The notes beneath the pieces were generated by a model that saw nothing but the letters and a program-made list of their open reading frames with translations, had not been told where the DNA came from and did not search any database. A stretch of 8,940 nucleotides of DNA from Bacteroidota bacterium (GTDB lineage: Bacteria > Bacteroidota > Ignavibacteria > Ignavibacteriales > Ignavibacteriaceae): contig JAJYOQ010000146.1 in NCBI GenBank assembly GCA_021796135.1, positions 1-8,940 on the forward strand, in the 5' to 3' direction. How positions within the stretch are numbered: the first letter of the stretch is position 1; each line of letters begins with the position of its first letter. Both the position numbers and the translations under genes were made by a program. Positions 1 to 6,682 of the stretch are shown one piece after another.

Positions 1-30
1 TCTATATATATACCTATAATAATTAAAAAT
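1..30 (+). repeat. Exact 30-nt direct repeat, copy 1 (window edge)
   Basis: These 30 bases are identical to positions 1544-1573 inside the first ABC transporter gene. The match begins at base 1, so it may extend further left beyond the window. It stops at base 31 (a here, g at 1574). Read in the same frame as the ABC gene, this copy also encodes Ser-Ile-Tyr-Ile-Pro and onward, but the frame closes at a TAG at 49-51. It contains a TATAAT at 15-20 that could look like a -10 box; any -35 would lie outside the window. Because the internal copy is constrained by a conserved transmembrane segment, this edge copy is more likely the derived or artefactual one. Confidence 0.9.
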
Positions 31-86
31 ACAAAACGAAATAGGAGATAGTATTTCCTTTAAAATTATATTCTTTTTAAATATTT

Positions 87-90
87 GAGG
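87..90 (+). promoter_or_regulatory. Shine-Dalgarno-like GAGG before serS
   Basis: GAGG ends 5 nt before the ATG at 96. It supports that start, which also gives the canonical seryl-tRNA synthetase N-terminus beginning [10 protein letters not shown]. Confidence 0.55.
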
Positions 91-95
91 TTTTA

Positions 96-1373
96 ATGTT
101 GGATATTAAGTTAATAAGAGAAAATCCGCTTCTTGTTAGACAGGGTTTATTAAATAAAAATTCAGTTGATGTTGTTGACGATATTTTGTCGATTGACGAA
201 GAACGACGAGCATTAATATTGCAAACTGATGATCTGAAATCAAAAAGAAATAGTGCATCAGCCAAAATTCCCGTTATGAAAAAAGCTGGGGAAGATCCTG
301 CACAAGTTCTTGCTGAGATGAAATTAGTTTCAGATCAGATTACTTCATTGGATGAAAAAATTCGCGAAGTGGAAAACCTCTTAGAGAAAATTTTACGTAA
401 TACTCCAAATATTGCGCACAGCTCTGTCCCGGTGGGAAAATCGGCTGAAAATAATGTCGAAACTAAACAATGGCTTCCGGTAAATTTTTCTTTTAAAAAT
501 GATTTCAAAATTCTAGATCATATTGAACTGGGAAAGAAATTAAAAATTTTGGATTTTGAAAGAGGTACGAAAATCGCAGGCTCAGGTTTTCCGCTTTATT
601 TTGAAAAAGGAGCTACTCTTGAAAGAGCTTTAATAAACTTTATGCTTGATTTTCATTTGACTCATCATGGTTATTCGGAAATTATGCCTCCGATTCTTGT
701 TAACCGGGAATCAATGGAGGGTACTGGACAAATTCCTAAAATGGAAGATGATATGTATTTTATTGAAAAAGATGGTTTATATCCGATTCCTACTGCTGAA
801 GTTCCGATTACAAATATTCATAGGGGTGAAATTCTAAATGAAAAAGACTTGCCTATAAAATATGCCGGATATTCTCCATGCTTTAGAAGGGAAGCCGGAT
901 CTTATGGTAAGGAATCAAAAGGATTTCTGCGTGTGCATCAGTTTAATAAAGTCGAAATGGTAAAGTTTGTTAAGCCCGAAAATTCTTACAATGAATTAGA
1001 AAAATTAGTAGTTGATGCTGAGGATATACTTCAAGCACTGCAAATCCCCTATAGAATTTTATTGTTGTGTACGGGAGATTTAAGTTTTTCTGCAGCTAAA
1101 TGTTATGACATTGAAACTTGGTCTCCGGCTGAAAATCGATGGTTAGAAGCTTCTTCGTGCAGTAATTTTGAAAATTTTCAGGCGCGGCGCGCAAATATTC
1201 GATTTCGAAATGAAACAACTAAAAAACCTGAGTTTGTTCATACATTAAATGGTTCGGGATTAGCAACCAGCCGGCTGATGGTTTCAATATTGGAAAATTA
1301 TCAAACTCCCGAAGGCAAAATAATCGTTCCTAAAGTACTGCAGAAATATACTGGTTTTGAGATAATCGAATAA
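96..1373 (+). CDS. serS: Seryl-tRNA synthetase
   Basis: This cytoplasmic class II aminoacyl-tRNA synthetase charges tRNA-Ser (and tRNA-Sec where present) with serine via seryl-adenylate. At 425 aa it has the usual bacterial length. The N-terminus is [10 protein letters not shown], and residues about 30-100 are charged and heptad-like, matching the long antiparallel coiled-coil arm that binds the tRNA variable arm. The catalytic core shows the motif 1 region around 196-216 ([19 protein letters not shown]), the serine-binding TAE at 233-235, motif 2 with FRREAG at 263-268, the [16 protein letters not shown] segment at 327-342, [16 protein letters not shown] at 356-371, and motif 3 [10 protein letters not shown] at 384-393 with its class II arginine R393. 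All key motifs are present and the gene looks intact. It is preceded by GAGG and followed by a 77-nt gap before the ABC genes, so co-transcription is possible but not shown. The assignment is essentially certain. Confidence 0.98.
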   Translation: MLDIKLIRENPLLVRQGLLNKNSVDVVDDILSIDEERRALILQTDDLKSKRNSASAKIPVMKKAGEDPAQVLAEMKLVSDQITSLDEKIREVENLLEKILRNTPNIAHSSVPVGKSAENNVETKQWLPVNFSFKNDFKILDHIELGKKLKILDFERGTKIAGSGFPLYFEKGATLERALINFMLDFHLTHHGYSEIMPPILVNRESMEGTGQIPKMEDDMYFIEKDGLYPIPTAEVPITNIHRGEILNEKDLPIKYAGYSPCFRREAGSYGKESKGFLRVHQFNKVEMVKFVKPENSYNELEKLVVDAEDILQALQIPYRILLLCTGDLSFSAAKCYDIETWSPAENRWLEASSCSNFENFQARRANIRFRNETTKKPEFVHTLNGSGLATSRLMVSILENYQTPEGKIIVPKVLQKYTGFEIIE

Positions 1374-1401
1374 TTTTTTGTCTAAAAAAACTTTTTTTAA
1401 A

Positions 1402-1427
1402 ATTATCCTTTATGCAGAATGGATAAT
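1402..1427 (+). other. Small inverted repeat in the serS-ABC gap
   Basis: ATTATCC (1402-1408) and GGATAAT (1421-1427) are perfect 7-bp complementary arms around a 12-nt loop. An A7-C-T7 run (1384-1398) lies just upstream. There is no T-run on the + strand after the second arm, so this is not a standard intrinsic terminator for serS. It could be a weak RNA hairpin in the leader of the ABC gene or an operator-like dyad. The function is unassigned. Confidence 0.3.
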
Positions 1428-1450
1428 CTTAGTTAATTAATATTAATATT

Positions 1451-3199
1451 ATGAAAAATTTATTTGCCCTTAAAAAATATTTTGTAAGATATAAATCAAA
1501 ATTATTCTTAGGCATTTTATTTATAATTTTGTCAAATGCCGGATCTATATATATACCTATAATAATTAAAAATGCGATCAACTCACTGGTCGTCAAGGTC
1601 TCTATCAGTACACTCTTTCATTATTCGATTGAAATAGTTGCCGCTTCAATATTTGCAGGCTTCTTCCGATATTTAATTAGACAAATGATTATTGTCGTTT
1701 CCAGGGAAATCGAATATGATCTAAGAGAAGATTTTTGGACGCATATTCAAAAATTACCGCTGCGCTATTTCCAGAATAATTCAACCGGCAATGTAATGGC
1801 TCATGCAACGAATGATGTTAATGCGGTGCGGTCATTCCTTGGACCTGCAGTTATGTATTCGGCTGATACTTTTATCCGGTTAATTATTGTAGTTGCGGTA
1901 ATGATTTCTCTAAATGCAAGTTTGACTTTTTATTCTTTGCTTCCCCTACCGCTTCTTTCGGTTATAGTCTATAAAATCGGAAAATTGATTCACGAAAAAT
2001 TTACCCTTATTCAAGAAAAATTCTCGGAGCTTACTACAAAGGCACAGGAAAATTTTTCCGGAATCCGTGTTATTAAATCTTATGTCCGCGAAGAAAATGA
2101 AATAAAGGAATTCCGGAAATTAAGTAAAGATTTTTTACTGCGTAATATGGATATGATAAAAATTCAAGCCTATTTGCAGCCGGTACTATTCTTAATTACA
2201 GGACTTTCTGTAATAATTGTTATTTGGCTCGGAGGTATTAAGATAATCCATGGCTCTTTGAATCTCGGTGACCTGACTGCATTTATAGCTTATTTGGGAA
2301 TCTTAACTTGGCCGATGATTGCCTTTGGATGGGTTATCAATATGGTTCAACAAGCTGAAGCTAGTATGAAACGTCTGAATAAAATTTTATCTGAACCATA
2401 CGAAATCGAAGATAATGAATCAACTGACCATTCAAAAATTGATATATCGGGTGCAATTGAATTCAAAAATGTTTCATTTCAATATAATGAAAATTCTCCT
2501 TATGTATTAAACAATATTAATTTAATAATTCCTCCGGGCACGACACTTGCAATTATGGGATATACAGGTGAAGGAAAAACTTCACTTATCAATTTACTAC
2601 CGCGCCTTTATGATTGCTCTTCGGGTGAAGTCCTTATTGACGGGAAAAATGTGAAATCAATTCCTTTGCAAATTTTAAGAACAAAAATAGGAATTGTTCA
2701 GCAGGAATCATTTTTATTCTCAGATAGTATAGCTAATAATATTACTTATGGTTTAAGAAATTTTAACAAGGATAAAGTTCTAGAATCATCAAAGATTGCT
2801 CACTTTGATAAGGATGTCGAAACATTTCCTCAAGGTTATGAAACAATTATGGGTGAAAGAGGTATAACACTTTCAGGCGGACAAAAGCAAAGAGCATGCC
2901 TTGCAAGGGCAGTTGCTATAGATCCTAAGATACTTATTCTTGACGATTCTTTCTCAGCTGTAGATACAAACACTGAAGAAGAAATATTAAAAAATTTAAA
3001 GAAATTTATGAAAGGCAGAACTAGCATAATTATTAGTCATAGGATTTCTACAGTCAAGGATGCTGATAAAATTGTTGTTCTTTCAAAAGGAAAAATTATT
3101 GAAGAAGGAACTCATGAGAAACTCATCTCTTTAGGCGGTATTTATGCCGACCTGCATTATAAACAACTTCTTGAAAAAGAATTAGAAGAGTTAAATTAA
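1451..3199 (+). CDS. ABC exporter half-transporter, degenerate-site subunit (MdlA/BmrC-like)
   Basis: This 582-aa type IV ABC exporter subunit has an N-terminal membrane domain and a C-terminal ATPase. About six hydrophobic segments are visible near residues 17-39, 59-81, 133-155, 158-175, 242-262 and 272-295. The ATPase has Walker A GYTGEGKTS (370-378), Q-loop Q418, a canonical LSGGQ signature (474-478), Walker B ILILDD (494-499) and H-loop H530. The catalytic glutamate after Walker B is replaced by aspartate (D499). That is the hallmark of the degenerate-site subunit in heterodimeric exporters such as MdlA, BmrC/YheI and TM287; the DDSFSAVDT stretch closely resembles MdlA and BmrC. The partner is the gene starting at 3304, 104 nt downstream. 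Codons 32-41 carry the 30-nt sequence repeated at the window start. The ATG at 1451 has no Shine-Dalgarno, but it gives a full-length protein. The substrate cannot be read from sequence; multidrug or lipid-like export is typical of the family. Confidence 0.93.
   Translation: MKNLFALKKYFVRYKSKLFLGILFIILSNAGSIYIPIIIKNAINSLVVKVSISTLFHYSIEIVAASIFAGFFRYLIRQMIIVVSREIEYDLREDFWTHIQKLPLRYFQNNSTGNVMAHATNDVNAVRSFLGPAVMYSADTFIRLIIVVAVMISLNASLTFYSLLPLPLLSVIVYKIGKLIHEKFTLIQEKFSELTTKAQENFSGIRVIKSYVREENEIKEFRKLSKDFLLRNMDMIKIQAYLQPVLFLITGLSVIIVIWLGGIKIIHGSLNLGDLTAFIAYLGILTWPMIAFGWVINMVQQAEASMKRLNKILSEPYEIEDNESTDHSKIDISGAIEFKNVSFQYNENSPYVLNNINLIIPPGTTLAIMGYTGEGKTSLINLLPRLYDCSSGEVLIDGKNVKSIPLQILRTKIGIVQQESFLFSDSIANNITYGLRNFNKDKVLESSKIAHFDKDVETFPQGYETIMGERGITLSGGQKQRACLARAVAIDPKILILDDSFSAVDTNTEEEILKNLKKFMKGRTSIIISHRISTVKDADKIVVLSKGKIIEEGTHEKLISLGGIYADLHYKQLLEKELEELN
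1544..1573 (+). repeat. Exact 30-nt direct repeat, copy 2 (inside ABC gene)
   Basis: Identical to positions 1-30. Here the sequence is codons 32-41 of the ABC subunit, at the end of its first membrane segment, encoding SIYIPIIIKN. The sequence fits its protein context, so this is probably the original copy. Confidence 0.9.
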
Positions 3200-3208
3200 G
3201 ATAATAAA

Positions 3209-3301
3209 ATGTTAAAAAATATTATAGCATTCCCTAAATCTACAACTAAGGATATTGACAAAATCATGTTTTGCAGTAAAATTTATTATAAGGTAATTTA
3301 A
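3209..3301 (+). other. Possible 30-codon ORF between the two ABC genes
   Basis: An ATG at 3209 opens a frame of 30 codons ending in TAA at 3299-3301, two bases before the ATG of the second ABC gene. The peptide starts MLKNIIAFPKS and is Lys/Ile-rich. It fills almost the whole intergenic gap. No Shine-Dalgarno is seen before it, and I do not recognise the peptide. In DNA this AT-rich a 30-codon open frame is not rare, so it may be chance. If translated, it could couple translation between the ABC genes. Low confidence as a gene. Confidence 0.15.
3255..3282 (+). promoter_or_regulatory. Candidate sigma-70-like promoter before second ABC gene
   Basis: A perfect -35 hexamer TTGACA (3255-3260) is followed after 16 nt by TAAAAT (3277-3282), which matches TATAAT at five of six positions. 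The downstream ATG is at 3304, implying a very short 5' leader. A start here would let the second ABC subunit be transcribed partly independently of the first. In Bacteroidota the housekeeping promoter differs from TTGACA/TATAAT, so the match may be fortuitous. Confidence 0.3.
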
Positions 3302-3303
3302 TT

Positions 3304-5094
3304 ATGTCTCAAGAAAATATCGAAGACGAAATCTTAGGTAAGGCTTATGACGCTAAATTAATGCGCCGCTTATTGGGCTATGTTAAGCCCTATAAGAAAT
3401 ATGTTATATCTGCTATTTTCCTGAATATTATTGTAGCCGCTCTTGGTCCGCTTCGGCCATATTTAACAAAAATTGCAATAGATAAATATATTGCGCATTC
3501 AAACTACCATGGACTTTTTGTTATTAGTTTAATGCTTTTCGGCTCACTTATATTTCAAGCAATTATTCAATATTTTCTTACTTATTATACTCAATATCTT
3601 GGTCAAAAAACTATCTTTGATCTCCGAAATCAATTATTCGAACATACTCAAAAACTTGCTCTGAGGTTCTTTGATAAAACTCCAATTGGAAGAATTGTTA
3701 CCAGGGTTACTAATGACATTGAATCGTTAAATGATCTTTTTTCTTCCGGGATCGTTATGGTGTTCAGTGATGTTTTCATTGTACTTTGGATTCTTGCTTT
3801 TATGTTCTTTATGGATGTAAAACTTTCATTAGTAACGATGTCAGTTCTTCCAATTTTAGTCTATGTTACATTTTTATTTAGAAAAAAAGTAAGAGGATCT
3901 TATAGGAATGTTCGTCTCCACCTCGCAAGACTTAATTCTTATATGCAGGAACATATTACAGGAATGAGCATTGTGCAAATATTCCATAAAGAAAAAGATG
4001 AAATTCACAAATTTCTGGATATCAATAAGGAATACCGTAATGCAAATATAAAATCTAATTTATATTATTCTATTTTCTATCCTAGCGTGGAATTATTAAG
4101 CTCTACGGCAACTGCATTAATTATTTGGTATGGCGGCGGAGAAATTATCAGAAGCAGTTTATCTCTTGGTGTCCTTGTTGCTTTTGTACAATATACTGAA
4201 ATGTTTTTCAGACCCATCAGGGACCTTTCTGAAAAATATAATATTCTTCAGACTGCTATGGCATCTTCAGAGAGAATATTCAAATTAATGGATAATAGTA
4301 CATTTGTTCTTAATCCTGATAAGCCGGTAGAATTAAAAGAAGTACAAGGCAAAATAGAATTTAAGGATGTTTGGTTTGCCTATAATAAGGATGAATACGT
4401 CCTGAAGAATATTTCTTTGAATATTAACCCCGGGGAAACTGTAGCAATAGTAGGACATACAGGAGCGGGGAAAACTAGCTTGATAAATATTCTTACTCGT
4501 TTTTACGATATTCAAAAAGGGAAAATATTTGTGGATGGAATTGATATTAAGACTTTAGATAAAAAGGAGTTAAGAAAATATATTTCTATTGTGCTTCAGG
4601 ATGTATATCTTTTCTCAGGTTCAATTAAATCTAATATAAGTATGAACAATGATTCAATCTCAATAGAAAAAATTCAGGAAGCTGCTAAACTAGTCGGTGC
4701 CGATAGATTTATTGATTTATTACCAAATAAATATGATGAAATTGTTAAGGAACGCGGCTCAACTTTAAGCGTCGGGCAAAAGCAATTAATCTCTTTCGCG
4801 CGGGCTCTGGCTTATGACCCGCATATCCTGATACTGGATGAGGCAACTTCGAGCGTTGATACTGAAACTGAAATAATAATTCAAAAAGCAATTGAAAAGC
4901 TTCTTGTAGGTAGAACTGCAATCGTTATTGCTCATCGGTTATCAACTATCCAGAGTGCAGATAAAATAATCGTTATGCATAAAGGCGAAATTAGGGAAAT
5001 CGGTAATCATCAAGAATTACTAGCAAATAAAGGAATTTATTATAGACTCTATCAGCTCCAATATAAAGATCAGGAAATTTCTAAAGCTGTGTAA
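3304..5094 (+). CDS. ABC exporter half-transporter, catalytic-site subunit (MdlB/BmrD-like)
   Basis: This 596-aa type IV ABC exporter subunit is the partner of the upstream gene. Hydrophobic segments lie near residues 33-58, 69-94, 148-170, 173-192, 258-278 and 285-300. The ATPase shows Walker A GHTGAGKTS (384-392), Q-loop Q432, Walker B ILILDE (508-513) with catalytic E513 intact, D-loop SSVD, and H-loop H544. The signature motif is LSVGQ (488-492), with Val in place of the first Gly. MdlB has the same LSVGQ, and TM288 is likewise degenerate. In the heterodimer this subunit's Walker A/B would pair with LSGGQ of the first subunit to form the one fully catalytic site. The other site would combine D499 of the first subunit with this LSVGQ. 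A weak AAGG (3290-3293) precedes the start. The residue pattern strongly supports the pairing; the substrate is unknown. Confidence 0.93.
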   Translation: MSQENIEDEILGKAYDAKLMRRLLGYVKPYKKYVISAIFLNIIVAALGPLRPYLTKIAIDKYIAHSNYHGLFVISLMLFGSLIFQAIIQYFLTYYTQYLGQKTIFDLRNQLFEHTQKLALRFFDKTPIGRIVTRVTNDIESLNDLFSSGIVMVFSDVFIVLWILAFMFFMDVKLSLVTMSVLPILVYVTFLFRKKVRGSYRNVRLHLARLNSYMQEHITGMSIVQIFHKEKDEIHKFLDINKEYRNANIKSNLYYSIFYPSVELLSSTATALIIWYGGGEIIRSSLSLGVLVAFVQYTEMFFRPIRDLSEKYNILQTAMASSERIFKLMDNSTFVLNPDKPVELKEVQGKIEFKDVWFAYNKDEYVLKNISLNINPGETVAIVGHTGAGKTSLINILTRFYDIQKGKIFVDGIDIKTLDKKELRKYISIVLQDVYLFSGSIKSNISMNNDSISIEKIQEAAKLVGADRFIDLLPNKYDEIVKERGSTLSVGQKQLISFARALAYDPHILILDEATSSVDTETEIIIQKAIEKLLVGRTAIVIAHRLSTIQSADKIIVMHKGEIREIGNHQELLANKGIYYRLYQLQYKDQEISKAV

Positions 5095-5145
5095 TTAATT
5101 TAATATTGCTATTTCTTGGTTATGATATTTATTCATGAACAAAAA

Positions 5146-5150
5146 AAGGA
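5146..5150 (+). promoter_or_regulatory. Shine-Dalgarno AAGGA before lipoprotein gene
   Basis: AAGGA, 6 nt before the ATG at 5157, supports this start. An upstream ATG at 5134 runs into a stop after six codons and is excluded. Confidence 0.6.
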
Positions 5151-5156
5151 ATTAAA

Positions 5157-6182
5157 ATGAAAAAGATATCTTCTCTAATTATTCCTGTAACACTATTATT
5201 ATTTTTGCCATCCTGCTATACTTCTCAAAATTCTTCTGTCCAAAATTCTCCGAGTGGTACTTTTGGCCAACTTGATGGATATGGACAATGGGTAGATGTA
5301 CAAGACTTAGGGACGGTTTGGCAGCCGAATGTTTCTGCTGATTGGCAGCCTTATTCTGACGGTCATTGGGTTTGGACATCTTACGGTTGGATGTGGGATT
5401 CTTACGAACCTTTTGGCTGGGTAGTTTATCATTATGGCTATTGGGATAATGATCCTCAATATGGCTGGATTTGGGTACCGACTTATCAGTGGGTCCCGGC
5501 TAATGTTAATTGGTTTGATCAGAATGGATATATAGGTTGGGCTCCTCAACCTTCTCCCGGATTTCTCAATTCGCATTTATATTCTGACTCCCCAAATTAT
5601 TGGGTAGTTGTTCCTCAGCAAAATTTTATAGATAATAATGTATCTCGATATCGCACTCGAGATAATGCTGCTATTGCACATATTAGAAACAATGAAGGCA
5701 GCCGTTCTCCGGATATACGTACAATTGAAAATGTTACAAAACAGAGAATCTCAGTTAATAATGTTGTTAATGAAAAAATTAAATCAGGGGGAAGGGAATT
5801 AGTTCGAGCTCGTGTTGTTGTTGACAGAAACACTAACACATCAAATAAAAATATAAATAACCCAGGTAATGTAAATGAGTTAATGCGCTCTGCAACCCCC
5901 AATAAATTGGCTCGCCCTATTGAATCAACGCGGGTTAGGAATCAAACTCCACCCGAAAATAATTCACCAAATATCAAGGCTGTAGATAAACAAAAAAGGG
6001 TTATTGACAATCAAAGAAATTCTTCGGGAAGCAGAATTCAAAAGCCGGTTATTCAAAACAATAATCCGAAGATTAAGAATCAAAATAGAACAAAAATTAA
6101 TAAGAATTCCGGTAAAACTAATAAGAATAGTACGCCAACAACCAAAGATACCGTACCGGATAAAAAGAAAGTGGATAAATAG
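5157..6182 (+). CDS. Trp-rich DUF6600-like lipoprotein with basic Asn/Lys-rich tail
   Basis: This 341-aa envelope protein starts with a type II signal peptide: KK, a hydrophobic stretch at 7-17, and a lipobox LPSC with the lipidated cysteine at C20. Residues about 38-131 form an aromatic region with 14 tryptophans (45, 55, 63, 71, 73, 78, 80, 88, 96, 104, 106, 112, 119, 128) in repeating YG-x-W, W-x-P and GW units. Examples are WVWTSYGWMW, YHYGYW, YGWIWVP and GYIGWAP. I recognise this as the DUF6600-type domain found in many Gram-negative lipoproteins and FecR-associated proteins; its molecular function is not established. From about residue 150 to the end the protein is low-complexity, rich in Asn, Lys, Arg, Ser and Pro, and strongly basic. 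It is probably disordered and could contact peptidoglycan, LPS or another polyanion; that is inference. The gene stands alone between the ABC pair and a DUF4286 gene, with no evident functional partner. Confidence 0.85.
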   Translation: MKKISSLIIPVTLLLFLPSCYTSQNSSVQNSPSGTFGQLDGYGQWVDVQDLGTVWQPNVSADWQPYSDGHWVWTSYGWMWDSYEPFGWVVYHYGYWDNDPQYGWIWVPTYQWVPANVNWFDQNGYIGWAPQPSPGFLNSHLYSDSPNYWVVVPQQNFIDNNVSRYRTRDNAAIAHIRNNEGSRSPDIRTIENVTKQRISVNNVVNEKIKSGGRELVRARVVVDRNTNTSNKNINNPGNVNELMRSATPNKLARPIESTRVRNQTPPENNSPNIKAVDKQKRVIDNQRNSSGSRIQKPVIQNNNPKIKNQNRTKINKNSGKTNKNSTPTTKDTVPDKKKVDK

Positions 6183-6240
6183 AGTGGCAAGTTTATTTAT
6201 TAAAAAATATTTATAATGTTTTGCATGGGGGAGATTGACA

Positions 6241-6272
6241 TTAGCTTTTATTTAAAAAAAAATCTAAGTTTG
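6241..6272 (+). promoter_or_regulatory. Candidate Bacteroidota-type promoter before DUF4286 gene
   Basis: TAAGTTTG (6265-6272) matches the Bacteroidota -7 consensus TAnnTTTG exactly. TTAG at 6241-6244, 20 nt upstream, matches the -33 element TTTG at three of four positions. A start just downstream would give a leader of about 45 nt before the ATG at 6323. The same bases can form an imperfect hairpin (TTAGCTTTT 6241-6249 with AAAATCTAA 6259-6267, one mismatch), so a structural role is an alternative. Confidence 0.3.
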
Positions 6273-6322
6273 AAACGCGAAAAATCATTATTTCCAATTG
6301 AAAACCAAAATAATAGGTAAAT

Positions 6323-6628
6323 ATGTTCATTTATAGCATTACTGCAATAGTGAAAAAAGACGTTGAAACTGAATGGATCAAATGGATGAAGGAAGTGCAT
6401 ATCCCTAATATTCTGCATACAGGATATTTTAACAACCATAAATTTTATAAATTACGCATTCCTACAAACACGTCTAACGAAGTTACTTATCTTGTGCATT
6501 ATGAATGCGAAACACTTGAACACTATCTGTCTTATGTAGAAAAAGATGCTTCTGCTCTTCAAGCAGAAGTAAATGCTAAATTTCTTGGCAAAGTAACTTC
6601 TGCTAGGATGGTAATAGAGGCAATATAG
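6323..6628 (+). CDS. DUF4286 family small protein
   Basis: This is a 101-aa soluble protein without signal peptide or membrane segment. It begins MFIYSITAIVKKDVETEWIK and contains the WMKEVHIPNILHTGYF stretch (21-36), the conserved core of the DUF4286 family common in Bacteroidota and relatives. The pattern of beta strand (2-10), amphipathic helix (13-25), strand-rich middle (38-61, ending YLVHYEC) and second helix (64-86) fits a ferredoxin-like, dimeric alpha-beta barrel-type fold. No catalytic residues can be named and the function is unknown. A weak AGG (6315-6317) lies 5 nt before the ATG. It is 54 nt upstream of the peptidase gene on the same strand and could be co-transcribed with it. 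Family call is confident; role is not. Confidence 0.88.
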   Translation: MFIYSITAIVKKDVETEWIKWMKEVHIPNILHTGYFNNHKFYKLRIPTNTSNEVTYLVHYECETLEHYLSYVEKDASALQAEVNAKFLGKVTSARMVIEAI

Positions 6629-6669
6629 ATCGCTGTATACTATTATTAATCCTTCCCTTACTAAAAAAT

Positions 6670-6674
6670 AGGAG
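6670..6674 (+). promoter_or_regulatory. Shine-Dalgarno AGGAG before M1 peptidase gene
   Basis: AGGAG, 8 nt before the ATG at 6683, is the strongest ribosome binding site in the window. It fixes the start that yields a complete signal peptide. Confidence 0.7.
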
Positions 6675-6682
6675 CCTTTCAA

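Noticed and set aside
43..59. Small hairpin AGGAGA/TTTCCT (with one G-T pair) upstream of serS as a riboswitch or T-box-like leader.
   Set aside because: It is only 6 bp, lies about 40 nt from the start codon, and none of the conserved T-box or riboswitch sequence elements are present. AT-rich leaders often give such stems.
1451..5094. The ABC pair as a bacteriocin or peptide exporter with a precursor peptide gene nearby.
   Set aside because: Neither subunit has an N-terminal C39 peptidase domain, no double-glycine leader peptide was seen, and no modification enzymes lie in the window.
5307..5576. 89-aa open frame on the - strand within the lipoprotein gene, Ile/Arg/Pro-rich.
   Set aside because: It is the antisense shadow of the Trp/Tyr-rich coding region; its composition follows from reversed TGG/TAT codons, and it has no ribosome binding site or domain resemblance.
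6004..6216. 70-aa frame overlapping the 3' end of the lipoprotein gene in another + frame.
   Set aside because: Its Lys/Arg/Ile content is explained by frame-shifted AAT/AAA-rich codons of the lipoprotein tail. The lipoprotein frame is intact through its own stop, and no Shine-Dalgarno precedes 6004.
6183..6322. The 140-nt gap after the lipoprotein gene as a site for a small RNA or intrinsic terminator.
   Set aside because: No GC-rich stem followed by a T-run is present. Only A/T-rich imperfect pairing was found, apart from the promoter-like element reported separately.
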